In this document: positions 15,930-24,721 of the stretch, piece after piece | Layout: each line of letters starts with the position of its first letter | Position numbering within the stretch: position 1 is the stretch's first letter | NCBI GenBank assembly: GCA_964371865.1 | Contig: CAYJOR010000003.1 | Span: forward strand, 1 to 64,000 | DNA: 64,000 nucleotides | Origin: CAYJAZ01 sp964371865 | GTDB lineage: Bacteria > Desulfobacterota > Desulfovibrionia > Desulfovibrionales > Desulfovibrionaceae | Reading direction: 5' to 3' | Position numbers and translations under genes: made by a program | Notes under the pieces: generated by a model | The model's input: only the letters and a program-made list of their open reading frames with translations | What the model was told of the DNA's origin: nothing | Database searches by the model: none

Positions 15930-17112
15930 TACAAAGGGAAGATATGGAATTCACGGCGGTCAATACATTCCTGAGACATTGATGAATGAAATTCTTCGCC
16001 TTGAAAAAGAATATGAATTTTATAAAAATGATCCGAAATTTAATGCAGAACTAAGTGAACTACTTAATAATTATGCAGGAAGACCATCACGTCTTTACTA
16101 TGCAGAAAAAATGACAAAAGATCTTGGCGGAGCTAAAATTTATCTCAAACGTGAAGACTTAAATCATACAGGTTCACATAAGATTAATAATGTTCTTGGT
16201 CAGGTATTGCTTGCAAAGAAAATGGGAAAAACTCGTATAATAGCGGAAACAGGAGCTGGTCAACATGGCGTGGCAACGGCTACAGCCGCGGCTTTACTTG
16301 GGTTAGAATGTGAAATTTTTATGGGAAAAGAAGATACTGAACGTCAAGCTTTAAACGTATATAGAATGGAACTTCTCGGTTCAAAAGTTCATGCTGTAAC
16401 TAGTGGAACTCAAACACTTAAAGATGCTGTAAACGAAACTATGCGTGAATGGACATCACGAGTGCATGATACGCATTACGTATTAGGTTCAGTTATGGGA
16501 CCTCATCCATTTCCACAAATAGTGAGGGATTTTCAATCAGTTATATCTTTTGAGGCAAGAGAGCAAATTCTTCAAGTTGAAAATAAACTTCCATCTGCTG
16601 TAGTTGCATGCGTTGGCGGTGGTAGCAACGCAATTGGAATGTTTTATCATTTTATTAAAGATGAAAGTGTTCAGCTTATAGGTTGCGAAGCGGCTGGACT
16701 TGGAATTGATACTGAAAAACATGCTGCAACGATTGCAAAAGGCAGACTCGGGATTTTTCATGGTATGAAATCGTATTTTTGTCAAGATGAATGCGGTCAA
16801 ATTGCGCCTGTACACTCGATTTCAGCAGGACTTGATTACCCTGGAATTGGACCTGAACATGCGTATCTTAATGATATAAAAAGGGCTCAATATGTTCCGG
16901 TGACTGATAGTGAAGCTGTTGATTCTTTTGAATATTTATCAAAAATTGAGGGAATTATTCCGGCAATTGAATCAGCTCATGCACTTGCACATGTAAAGAA
17001 AATTGCACCAAGTATGCAAAAAGATGAAATAATAATCGTTTGTTTATCAGGTAGAGGAGATAAAGACGTAGCGGCTATTGCTCGCTATAAGGGTGCTGAT
17101 TTACACGAGTAA
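15919..17112 (+). CDS. trpB: Tryptophan synthase beta chain
   Basis: A 397-residue PLP enzyme that joins indole and serine. The PLP Lys is in GSHKINNVLGQ, the catalytic Glu in AETGAGQHG, the phosphate-binding loop is GGGSNAIG, and CLSGRGDKD forms the C-terminal PLP pocket. It is a canonical TrpB1 type with the N-terminal GRYGIHGGQYIPE segment, so it should pair with the TrpA encoded just downstream. Confidence 0.97.
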   Translation: MNNNTKGRYGIHGGQYIPETLMNEILRLEKEYEFYKNDPKFNAELSELLNNYAGRPSRLYYAEKMTKDLGGAKIYLKREDLNHTGSHKINNVLGQVLLAKKMGKTRIIAETGAGQHGVATATAAALLGLECEIFMGKEDTERQALNVYRMELLGSKVHAVTSGTQTLKDAVNETMREWTSRVHDTHYVLGSVMGPHPFPQIVRDFQSVISFEAREQILQVENKLPSAVVACVGGGSNAIGMFYHFIKDESVQLIGCEAAGLGIDTEKHAATIAKGRLGIFHGMKSYFCQDECGQIAPVHSISAGLDYPGIGPEHAYLNDIKRAQYVPVTDSEAVDSFEYLSKIEGIIPAIESAHALAHVKKIAPSMQKDEIIIVCLSGRGDKDVAAIARYKGADLHE

Positions 17113-17166
17113 TTATTATTTTGGGCGAAGTGAGTAAATCTTTATAAATAAAGGAAATTGACTTAT

Positions 17167-17967
17167 ATGAGTAAAATTACAGAAATATTAAAAAATAAGA
17201 AATCATTTATAGGTTTTGTAACTGCCGGCGATCCTAATCTTGATTGCACAGAAGAGTTTATTCTCGCGATGGCAGAAAGCGGAGCAGACCTAATTGAAAT
17301 AGGCATTCCTTTTTCTGATCCTATAGCAGAAGGAAAAGTGATAGAATCCGCTAATATGAGAGCTTTATCAGCTGGTACAACTCCTAATAAAATATTTGAT
17401 ATGGTAAAAAGAGTACGAGAAAAAATAGATACACCTCTTGTATTTCTCACATATATTAATCCAGTATTTAATTATGGTTATGATGAATTTTTCAAAAAAT
17501 GTAAAGAATGCGGAATAAATGGGATAATTATTCCAGATTTACCTTTTGATGAAAATCTAGAGCATGCAGAAATTTCGCCTTATGCTAAAAAAAATGACGT
17601 AGATGTAATATCTTTAATTGCACCAACGTCAGAAGAAAGAATTAGTGTAATTGCGAAACAAGCTACCGGATTTATATATTTAGTTTCCTCAATGGGAGTA
17701 ACTGGCGTACGATCTGAAATCAAAACAGACCTAAAAGCTATGACGCAAATAATCAAGAGTGTAACAGATGTGCCTGTTTGCGTTGGTTTTGGAATTTCAA
17801 CTCCTGAACAAGCTAAAGAAATTTTTGAATATGCTGACGGAGTTATTGTTGGAAGTGCAATCGTAAAATTAATTGAAAAATATGGAGAAAATTCAAAAGA
17901 ATATCTAATAAATTATGTTAAAGATATGAAAAAAACTGCTTTAGAAAATACGAATGATGATGTATAA
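17167..17967 (+). CDS. trpA: Tryptophan synthase alpha chain
   Basis: A 266-residue TIM barrel that releases indole from indole-glycerol phosphate. The catalytic Glu is in LIEIGIPFSDP. At the second acid, where E. coli TrpA has Asp60 in PLADGP, this protein has PIAEGK, a conservative Asp-to-Glu change. VSSMGVTG and the phosphate site VGFGIS are intact. I chose the ATG at 17167 with AAGGA 11 bases upstream. A TTG at 17158 is in frame but too close to the ribosome site. The 54-bp gap to trpB is the largest after trpL-trpE. A 16-bp stem follows the gene. Confidence 0.94.
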   Translation: MSKITEILKNKKSFIGFVTAGDPNLDCTEEFILAMAESGADLIEIGIPFSDPIAEGKVIESANMRALSAGTTPNKIFDMVKRVREKIDTPLVFLTYINPVFNYGYDEFFKKCKECGINGIIIPDLPFDENLEHAEISPYAKKNDVDVISLIAPTSEERISVIAKQATGFIYLVSSMGVTGVRSEIKTDLKAMTQIIKSVTDVPVCVGFGISTPEQAKEIFEYADGVIVGSAIVKLIEKYGENSKEYLINYVKDMKKTALENTNDDV

Positions 17968-17975
17968 AGTCAAAT

Positions 17976-18024
17976 AATACAATAGAGAGAAGGAATTTAT
18001 AAAATTTTTTCTCTCTATTGTATT
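17976..18024. terminator. Long hairpin ending the trp operon
   Basis: AATACAATAGAGAGAA (17976-17991) pairs perfectly with its complement at 18009-18024 around a 17-base loop. There is no clean T-run, but the position between convergent trpA and nth fits a bidirectional end. Confidence 0.65.
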
Positions 18025-18079
18025 AAATATAAAGTGTTGAAAGTTCGATAAAATTTACTAATTTAGAAAGATATTTTAG

Positions 18080-18733
18080 TTATTTAGGATCTAGTTTTGG
18101 ACAAAAATCATTCATTTCACACTCAGAACATTTAGGAGAGCGAGCTGTACAAACATGCCTACCAAACCAAACCATTTTGTGGTTTACATTGCCCCATTCG
18201 GATTCGGGAAAAACTGCGAGTAAGTCCTTTTCTACTTTATCAGGATCAGTTTCATCGGTTAGCCCTAATCTGTAACATATGCGCTTTACATGGGTATCTA
18301 CAGCAATTCCAATATTAATGCCAAAGGCACCGCAAAGTACGCAGTTTGCAGTTTTACGCCCAAGTCCAGGAAGTTTTACAAGTTCTTGCATTGTTTGAGG
18401 GACTTCTCCATTATGACTTGAAACGACTATATTTGCAGCAGCGATAATATTTTTTGCCTTATTATGATAAAATCCTGTAGATTTGACATATTCTTTCATT
18501 TCTTCTAAGTCAGCTTTTGCATAATCGTAAACTGTTGGAAATTTAGTGAAAAGGGCAGGAGTTACGATATTTACTCTTGCATCAGTACATTGAGCGGCTA
18601 AAACAGTTGCGACCAGTAACTCCCAAGGATTAGAGGAATGTAAAAGCTTTTCAGGTTTTGGGTAACGAATATTTAAAAGCTCTATAACATGAGCGGCACG
18701 TGCTTTTATTTCTTTTTTATATCTTTTTGGCAT
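18080..18733 (-). CDS. nth: Endonuclease III
   Basis: A 217-residue DNA glycosylase/AP lyase for oxidised pyrimidines. The helix-hairpin-helix LPGLGRKTAN carries the catalytic Lys, and VDTHVKR carries the catalytic Asp. The C-terminal 4Fe-4S cluster ligands are in the classical C-x6-C-x2-C-x5-C spacing: CTARSPKCSECEMNDFC. AAGGT precedes the ATG. Confidence 0.96.
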   Translation of the reverse strand: MPKRYKKEIKARAAHVIELLNIRYPKPEKLLHSSNPWELLVATVLAAQCTDARVNIVTPALFTKFPTVYDYAKADLEEMKEYVKSTGFYHNKAKNIIAAANIVVSSHNGEVPQTMQELVKLPGLGRKTANCVLCGAFGINIGIAVDTHVKRICYRLGLTDETDPDKVEKDLLAVFPESEWGNVNHKMVWFGRHVCTARSPKCSECEMNDFCPKLDPK

Positions 18734-18852
18734 ATGTTTACCTTAAATAAAAACGTTGATTTATTCAAAAGAATTGTTTACTCTTTTGAAGGAAAGATGT
18801 GTAATGAAGAATATTATATATCTTTTTGACAAAATAATAAAGGATTTTTATC

Positions 18853-19806
18853 ATGATACATATTTCAGGTTCAATCGCATACGATAGAATTATGACTTTC
18901 CCAGGAAAGTTTGAAGAACATATCTTACCGGAAAAACTTCATATTTTAAATGTTTCTTTCATGGTGGATAGAGTTGTAGAATTTCGTGGCGGAACAGCCG
19001 GTAATATTGCTTATAATCTTGCACTGTTAAGCGAAAAACCTATGACTTATTCTTCAGTTGGTAAAGACTTTACATTCTATGCTAAGGCATTTGAATCTTT
19101 AGGCTTACCTCTTGATGGAATTTTTGTTGATGAAACTACATTTACCGCATCTTGTTATATTACGACTGATTTAGTTGCGAATCAAATCACAGCTTTTTCA
19201 CCTGCGGCTATGTCGAACGCTTTAAATCCCGCATTTTTCCCAAAAGTTGAACAGTCTACAGATTGGGCAATTATTTCTCCTGGAAATTTAGATGATATGA
19301 TTGCTCTTTCTCGTCACTATAAAGCTAATGATTGTAAGACAATAGCTGATCCTGGTCAACAAATTATCGTATTCCCGCATGAGCATTTACGTGAGATGGT
19401 TGATAATGCAGAAATTCTTATAGGTAACGATTATGAAATTTCTAGAATCTGTAAAATTCTTGAACTGTCTCGTGATGAATTGAAGAAAAAAGTTGGTTAT
19501 CTTATAACTACTTACGGCGAAAAAGGTTCTTCAGTTGACTGCACTGACTTTGAAAAAATGTATATGATTGATCCTGCAACTGCTGAACGTGTTGTTGATC
19601 CGACTGGTTGCGGTGATGCGTATAGAGCCGGTTTGCTTAAAGGGCTGCATAATGGCTTAGATATTATTACATCTGCGCAACTTGCGTCTGTAACAGCATC
19701 TTTCTGTGTTGAACACAGTGGTACTCAAGAACATAATTTTACATCATCTGAATTTTCTCAAAGATACGTTAAGCACTTTGGAACTTTCCCGATGTTAAAA
19801 GTATAA
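18853..19806 (+). CDS. PfkB-family carbohydrate/nucleoside kinase
   Basis: A 317-residue ribokinase-fold kinase. The N-terminal signature FRGGTAGNIAYNLAL and the C-terminal ATP/anion-hole motif DPTGCGDAYRAGLLKGL with the catalytic Asp are both present. VGKDF, DPGQQ and NDYE are other family marks. The sequence type (an IHISGSIAYDRIM start) is that of sugar kinases often annotated as adenosine kinase-like, so the phosphate acceptor cannot be fixed. AAAGGATTT lies before the ATG. Single gene with its own terminator. Confidence 0.85.
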   Translation: MIHISGSIAYDRIMTFPGKFEEHILPEKLHILNVSFMVDRVVEFRGGTAGNIAYNLALLSEKPMTYSSVGKDFTFYAKAFESLGLPLDGIFVDETTFTASCYITTDLVANQITAFSPAAMSNALNPAFFPKVEQSTDWAIISPGNLDDMIALSRHYKANDCKTIADPGQQIIVFPHEHLREMVDNAEILIGNDYEISRICKILELSRDELKKKVGYLITTYGEKGSSVDCTDFEKMYMIDPATAERVVDPTGCGDAYRAGLLKGLHNGLDIITSAQLASVTASFCVEHSGTQEHNFTSSEFSQRYVKHFGTFPMLKV

Positions 19807-19830
19807 TACTGATATAAAAAGATTAAATAA

Positions 19831-19873
19831 TTTCGGCTTCATAGGATTTAAAGTGCTATGAGGCTGAAATTTT
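19831..19873 (+). terminator. Intrinsic terminator after the PfkB gene
   Basis: TTTCGGCTTCATAG (19831-19844) pairs with CTATGAGGCTGAAA (19856-19869), 14 bp with two G-T pairs, then TTTT. It is only 15 bases before murJ. Confidence 0.8.
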
Positions 19874-19887
19874 ATTAAGAGAATAGA

Positions 19888-21507
19888 ATGAAAGTAAGTA
19901 TGGGTGTGGCAGCTTTATTAATGGCTGTAAGTGTGTTATTATCACGGTTTATGGGCTTGTTTCGTGATAAAGTTATTTCATGGCAATTTGGAACAGGTGC
20001 TGATGCTGACATTTATTTTACAGCCTTTGTCATACCGGATTTTATAAATTATCTTCTTGCCGGTGGATATCTATCTATTACGCTTATCCCATTTCTCGCT
20101 AAAAAATTTGAAGCTGAAAAAGAAGTACCTTTTGATGGAAAAAAAATAAACACTTTAGATAGTTGGAGATTTTTTAGTACTGTTTTTTCATGGGCAGGGC
20201 TTGCAATCACATCATTAACTCTTATTGCCTTTATTTTTGCGCCTTCAATTGCAAGATGGGTAGCTCCCGGATTTAGCGCTGAACATCTTGATAGATTAGC
20301 TGAATTTTTACGTATTATATTGTTTGGACAGGTATTTTTTATTTTAGGAGCGTGTTTTTCTTCTATATTATATGTAAGAAAAGAATTTTTAGTTCCTGCT
20401 CTCATGCCATTGATTTATAATGGTTTTATACTGCTATTCGGTGTGTTATATCCTTATCTAGGCTTTGGAAATGGTATGGAGGGCTTTTGCTATGGTGTGC
20501 TTTTTGGTTCTTTTGTTGGAGCATTTCTTTTGCCATGGTATGCAGTACGAAGAAAGGAATTGCACTTTAAATTTTCGCTAAAACATAAAGATTTCAAAAA
20601 GTTTCTTATAGTTGCATTACCGCTTATGTTAGGGCAGTCGGTTGTAGTTTTAGATGAACAATTCGTCCGTATTTTTGGTTCTTTAGCCGGAGATGGAGCG
20701 GTAAGTCTGTTGAATTATTCACGAAGAATAATGCTTGTACCAGTTGGAGTTGTTGCTCAAGCTGCGGCGTTGGCATCATTTCCTTATCTTAGTTCGCTTT
20801 ATGCAAAACAGGAATATGCTGAGTTTGATAATACTCTTTTGAGATCACTTAAGTCCTCGTTAATATTGATAATACCAATCACAGCATATATGATTCTGCA
20901 AAGCGGAAATATAATAGGTTTTATTTTTGAGGGCGGAATTTTTACACAGACTGAAACTAAGCTTGCAACTCCTTTATTGCAACTTATGCTTTTTTCAGTA
21001 CCTTTTTGGGCAATTCAACAGATTATTGGCCGAGCATTTTATGCAAAGCAAGATACAATCACACCGGCAATTATTGGCTCTATAGCAACTTTTGCAGTAG
21101 TTCCGCTTTATATATACTTTGTTCCGATTTACGGTGTTGAAGTAGTTGCTTTGATGACAAGCGTATCAGTGATTTTCTATACACTTATACTTATGGGTGT
21201 ATGGTATAGACGTAATAAGTCACGTGTTTTTATCGAGACAATCAAAACCGTTGCACGTTCGATATTGATTATTCTGCCGTCAACTTTCTTTGCGTGGTAT
21301 ATAGGTATGAAATCACATATTATATTTGAAGAGTATAATTTACTTTTTAGGCAATTTGTTGAAATAGGGGTAAGTGGATTTGTATTTCTAGTTATGTGGT
21401 TGTTTTTACTGCATAAATTACAAAAAAATGATTTCGATATTCTTCTTGCACCCTTTATGCGGAAATTAGATAGATTTATAAAAAAAGGAAAAAACAATGA
21501 AGCTTAA
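19888..21507 (+). CDS. murJ: Lipid II flippase MurJ
   Basis: A 539-residue polytopic membrane protein of the MOP superfamily that flips the peptidoglycan precursor lipid II. It begins with hydrophobic helix 1, SRFMGLFRDKVISWQFG (the conserved LG..RD cytoplasmic motif). About fourteen hydrophobic segments follow, plus GRAFYAKQDTITP, the second signature loop. Length fits MviN/MurJ. The ribosome site is weak (AAGAGAATAG). It overlaps ispH by 11 bp. Confidence 0.93.
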   Translation: MKVSMGVAALLMAVSVLLSRFMGLFRDKVISWQFGTGADADIYFTAFVIPDFINYLLAGGYLSITLIPFLAKKFEAEKEVPFDGKKINTLDSWRFFSTVFSWAGLAITSLTLIAFIFAPSIARWVAPGFSAEHLDRLAEFLRIILFGQVFFILGACFSSILYVRKEFLVPALMPLIYNGFILLFGVLYPYLGFGNGMEGFCYGVLFGSFVGAFLLPWYAVRRKELHFKFSLKHKDFKKFLIVALPLMLGQSVVVLDEQFVRIFGSLAGDGAVSLLNYSRRIMLVPVGVVAQAAALASFPYLSSLYAKQEYAEFDNTLLRSLKSSLILIIPITAYMILQSGNIIGFIFEGGIFTQTETKLATPLLQLMLFSVPFWAIQQIIGRAFYAKQDTITPAIIGSIATFAVVPLYIYFVPIYGVEVVALMTSVSVIFYTLILMGVWYRRNKSRVFIETIKTVARSILIILPSTFFAWYIGMKSHIIFEEYNLLFRQFVEIGVSGFVFLVMWLFLLHKLQKNDFDILLAPFMRKLDRFIKKGKNNEA

Positions 21508-22369
21508 AATAGCTGAATATGCAGGTACTTGTATGGGAGTAGATTTAGCTCTAAAAAAGTTAGATGAGACCATAAGCAATGCTGAAAATAACCTTGTGGT
21601 GACAATTGGGCCAATAATTCATAATCCACAAGTTCTTAAAGAGTATGAAAAAAAGAATGTGCAAATACTTGAAAATATAGATAAAGTTGAGAAAAGTATG
21701 CATGTTCTGATTCGTGCTCACGGAATTCCTAAAGACGATGAGGAAAAACTGAGAAACACAGGTGCAAAAATTTTTGATGCAACATGTCCAAAAGTGAAAA
21801 AAGCACAGCTTGCAGTCAAAAAATCTACAAGTCAAGCACTTGATAATACAGTGCTTTTACTCTACGGAGAAGAAGAACATCCAGAAGTGAGAGGCTTAGT
21901 TTCTTACTCTGAAGTTCCATATTTGATATTTGATAAACCAAAGGAAATATTAAGTAAAATTCAAGAGTTAGCAAATAACTTTATTCTTGTGTCACAAACA
22001 ACTCAAGATAAAGAAATTTATGACAATTTTTCAAAAAATCTTGTCGAACTTTCAAAGGGAAAAGTTGAAATTCTTGATACCATCTGTGATGCAACTCAAA
22101 AAAGGCAAGAAGCTGTAAGAAAGCTCGCACCAAATGTAGATTCTTTTGTAATAATTGGTGGTCGCACAAGCGGAAATACTAGAAGATTAGCTGAAATTGC
22201 AGCATCTTATAAAATACCAACCTTCTATATAGAAACTGCAAGTGAGTTACAACTAGAAGAATTCAAAGAAAGTTCTACTATAGGTTTAACCGCCGGAGCC
22301 TCAACACCTAATAAATATATTGAAGAAGTTAAAGTTTTTTTTGAAGAAAATCAAAAGAATAATTATTAA
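21497..22369 (+). CDS. ispH: 4-hydroxy-3-methylbut-2-enyl diphosphate reductase
   Basis: A 290-residue last enzyme of the MEP isoprenoid route, giving IPP and DMAPP. The three Fe-S cysteines are in TCMGVDLAL, FDATCPKVKKAQ and DTICDATQKRQ. Substrate residues lie in IRAHGIP and in GRTSGNTRRLAEIA and AGASTPN. The usual GFCxGVxxA motif is GTCMGVDLA here, as in other sulfate reducers. Its overlap with murJ pairs a lipid-precursor enzyme with the lipid-carrier flippase, since undecaprenyl phosphate derives from these isoprenoids. Confidence 0.95.
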   Translation: MKLKIAEYAGTCMGVDLALKKLDETISNAENNLVVTIGPIIHNPQVLKEYEKKNVQILENIDKVEKSMHVLIRAHGIPKDDEEKLRNTGAKIFDATCPKVKKAQLAVKKSTSQALDNTVLLLYGEEEHPEVRGLVSYSEVPYLIFDKPKEILSKIQELANNFILVSQTTQDKEIYDNFSKNLVELSKGKVEILDTICDATQKRQEAVRKLAPNVDSFVIIGGRTSGNTRRLAEIAASYKIPTFYIETASELQLEEFKESSTIGLTAGASTPNKYIEEVKVFFEENQKNNY

Positions 22370-22402
22370 TTATCTTCAATAAAATAACTAGTTATATAAA
22401 AA

Positions 22403-22418
22403 TGTGATATGGGTCATA
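22403..22418 (+). promoter_or_regulatory. CRP/FNR-type operator candidate upstream of hemB
   Basis: TGTGA-TATGGG-TCATA matches the TGTGA-N6-TCACA dyad at nine of ten arm positions. Its centre is about 45 bases before the predicted start, near the class II activator position. Confidence 0.4.
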
Positions 22419-22419
22419 C

Positions 22420-22449
22420 TTGCCAAATTTTATAAAAAGTATATATACT
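22420..22449 (+). promoter_or_regulatory. Predicted promoter of hemB-ahbD
   Basis: TTGCCA (22420-22425) and TATACT (22444-22449) with 18-bp spacing, about 130 bases before hemB. Confidence 0.45.
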
Positions 22450-22503
22450 TTAAAACTAAGAACTAAATACCAGTAGTTAAGGTAGTACTAAAGATTTCTA
22501 CTT

Positions 22504-22532
22504 GCTTGTAAAACAAGGTAAAACTTACAAGC
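22504..22532 (+). promoter_or_regulatory. 8-bp inverted repeat in the hemB leader
   Basis: GCTTGTAA (22504-22511) and TTACAAGC (22525-22532) are perfect arms 13 bases apart, lying in the predicted transcript. It could be a hairpin or an operator; no T-run follows. Confidence 0.4.
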
Positions 22533-22579
22533 TTGTTAGCTTTAACATACTATAACTACATGAGAAAAAGGATATACAA

Positions 22580-23584
22580 ATGGAAATTTCATTTTTTCGT
22601 GGAAGAAGATTGCGTCAAACTCCTCAAATACGTTCGCTCATGAGTGAAGTCACACTCAGAAAAGAAAATTTAATTATGCCGTATTTTGTTGTAGATACTC
22701 CAGATCCTAACTATAAAAATCCAATCCCATCAATGCCGGGGCAGTATCAATTTTCTTTAAAAGCTTTAGAAAAGCACCTTGAGAAAGTTGTTGATAAGGG
22801 CTTACACTCTGTAATTCTTTTCGGTGTACCTAAGAAGAAAAATTCTACTGGATCTGAAGGTTATCATACAAACGGAATTGTTCAGCAAGCATGTAGAATG
22901 ATTAAGAAACGCTGGCCACATATTGTTGTTGTGACAGACGTTTGCCTTTGTGAGTATACCGATCATGGCCATTGCGGAATTTTGCGCCAAGAAAAAGGAA
23001 AAGGTCAGTATACTGTTGATAATGATGCAACTTTAGAATATCTTGCACGCATTGCTTTATCACACGCAGAAGCAGGAGCTGATATTCTTGCTCCATCAGA
23101 TATGATGGATGGTCGTATTGTTGTGATGCGTTCTGTTTTAGATGAAGCAGATAAAGGATTTGAGAACATTCCTATTATGTCATACGCAGTAAAATATGCT
23201 TCAGCATACTACGGACCATTTAGAGATGCAGCCGAATCAACTCCGCAGTTTGGTGATAGAAAATCCTACCAAATGGACTACAGAAATATCAAAGAAGCAA
23301 CAAGAGAAGCAAATGCTGATATTGAAGAAGGTGCTGATATTATTATTGTTAAACCGGCAGGCGCATATCAAGATGTAATTTATAACTTGGCGACTAATTT
23401 TGATACACCAATTGCTGCATATCAAGTAAGTGGCGAATATTCTATGATTAAAGCTGCTGGTCAAAATGATTGGATTGACGAAACTGCTGTTGTTCTAGAA
23501 TCTCTTTACGGACTTAAACGTGCTGGTGCACAAATCATAATTTCTTATTTTACTGAAGATTTACTTTCTAAAGGATTAATTTAA
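22580..23584 (+). CDS. hemB: Porphobilinogen synthase
   Basis: A 334-residue enzyme that condenses two 5-aminolevulinates. It has the Cys-rich zinc site in DVCLCEYTDHGHCGIL (three Cys). The first Schiff-base Lys is in MSYAVKYASAYYGPFRDA and the second in IIVKPAGAYQDVI. It abuts the heme synthase gene with no spacer, so they form an operon. A CRP/FNR-like site and promoter lie upstream. Confidence 0.97.
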   Translation: MEISFFRGRRLRQTPQIRSLMSEVTLRKENLIMPYFVVDTPDPNYKNPIPSMPGQYQFSLKALEKHLEKVVDKGLHSVILFGVPKKKNSTGSEGYHTNGIVQQACRMIKKRWPHIVVVTDVCLCEYTDHGHCGILRQEKGKGQYTVDNDATLEYLARIALSHAEAGADILAPSDMMDGRIVVMRSVLDEADKGFENIPIMSYAVKYASAYYGPFRDAAESTPQFGDRKSYQMDYRNIKEATREANADIEEGADIIIVKPAGAYQDVIYNLATNFDTPIAAYQVSGEYSMIKAAGQNDWIDETAVVLESLYGLKRAGAQIIISYFTEDLLSKGLI

Positions 23585-24706
23585 ATGAATAATTCTGCTA
23601 GTTCTCATCCTCATGCACTTGGTCATGGTCAGCCGCAATCAAGCCATCCAATAGACGCTCCAAATTGTCGTTTAATTGCGTGGGAAGTTACAAGATCCTG
23701 CAACCTTGCATGTAAACATTGCCGAGCAGAAGCTCACGAAGATCCGTATGAAGGTGAACTTGATACTAAAGATGCAAAAGCTTTACTTGATACATTTACA
23801 GAAGTAGGAAACCCTATCATCATTTTCACCGGCGGTGATCCTATGATGCGTAAAGATGTCTATGAGTTAGGCGCATATGCTAAGTCAATAGGCTTGCATC
23901 CAGTGCTATCTCCTAATGGGACTCTCATTACTCCTGAAACCGCAAAACTTATTAAAGATGCTGGTTTTGGTAGATGCTCAATATCAATTGATGGTAAGGA
24001 TGCGGAATCTCATGATAATTTTAGAGGTGTGCCCGGTGCTTTTGAAAAATCTTTGCAAGGTATTGAATATTTGAAAGAAGCTGGTGTTGAGTTTCAAATT
24101 AATACAACAGTTACAAAGTCAAATCTTCATACATTTCATGAAATTTTTGAACTATGCGAAAAATTAGGTGCAGTTGCGTGGCATATATTCTTGCTTGTAC
24201 CAATGGGAAGAGCAAGCGATATTCAAGATGAAGTTATAACAGCGGCGGAATATGAAAAAGTTCTCCATTGGTTCTATGACTTTAGACAAACAACTTCAAT
24301 GCACTTAAAAGCTACTTGCGCGCCGCACTATTATCGTATTATGCGTCAAAGAGCAAGCGAAGATAAAATTCCTGTAACTCGTGAAAACTTCGGTATGGAC
24401 GCGCACACAAGAGGCTGTCTTGGCGGAATAGGCTTTTGCTTTGTTTCTCACGTTGGGCAAGTGCAACCATGTGGTTATCTTGAACTTGATTGTGGTAATA
24501 TCAAAGAAGAAAGATTTCCTGAAATTTGGAAAAATTCAAAAGTGTTTAATCAATTCCGTAATCAAGATACGTATGAAGGCAAATGTGGTGTATGTGAATA
24601 TCATAAAGTCTGTGGTGGATGTCGTGCAAGAGCATATTCTATGTATGAAAATCATTTAGCAGAAGAACCACTTTGTCAGTATGAACCCAAACTTCAAAAA
24701 AAATAA
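23585..24706 (+). CDS. ahbD: Radical SAM heme b synthase (Ahb pathway)
   Basis: A 373-residue radical SAM protein. After a His-rich N-terminal tail (residues ~5-22) comes WEVTRSCNLACKHCRAEA with the Cx3Cx2C cluster motif, then FTGGDPMMRKD. The C-terminal SPASM-like region has several Cys (GCLGGIGFC, CGYLELDCGN, KCGVCEYHKVCGGCRARAYS). It probably decarboxylates Fe-coproporphyrin III to heme in the siroheme-dependent route of sulfate reducers. AhbC has a similar fold and is the main alternative, but its typical N terminus is not seen here and the hemB-adjacent position suits AhbD. Pathway partners AhbA/B/C are not in this window. Confidence 0.75.
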   Translation: MNNSASSHPHALGHGQPQSSHPIDAPNCRLIAWEVTRSCNLACKHCRAEAHEDPYEGELDTKDAKALLDTFTEVGNPIIIFTGGDPMMRKDVYELGAYAKSIGLHPVLSPNGTLITPETAKLIKDAGFGRCSISIDGKDAESHDNFRGVPGAFEKSLQGIEYLKEAGVEFQINTTVTKSNLHTFHEIFELCEKLGAVAWHIFLLVPMGRASDIQDEVITAAEYEKVLHWFYDFRQTTSMHLKATCAPHYYRIMRQRASEDKIPVTRENFGMDAHTRGCLGGIGFCFVSHVGQVQPCGYLELDCGNIKEERFPEIWKNSKVFNQFRNQDTYEGKCGVCEYHKVCGGCRARAYSMYENHLAEEPLCQYEPKLQKK

Positions 24707-24721
24707 TAAAAAGAATATAAT

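Noticed and set aside
20049..20405. 118-codon minus-strand frame inside murJ
   Set aside because: Shadow of a conserved membrane protein gene.
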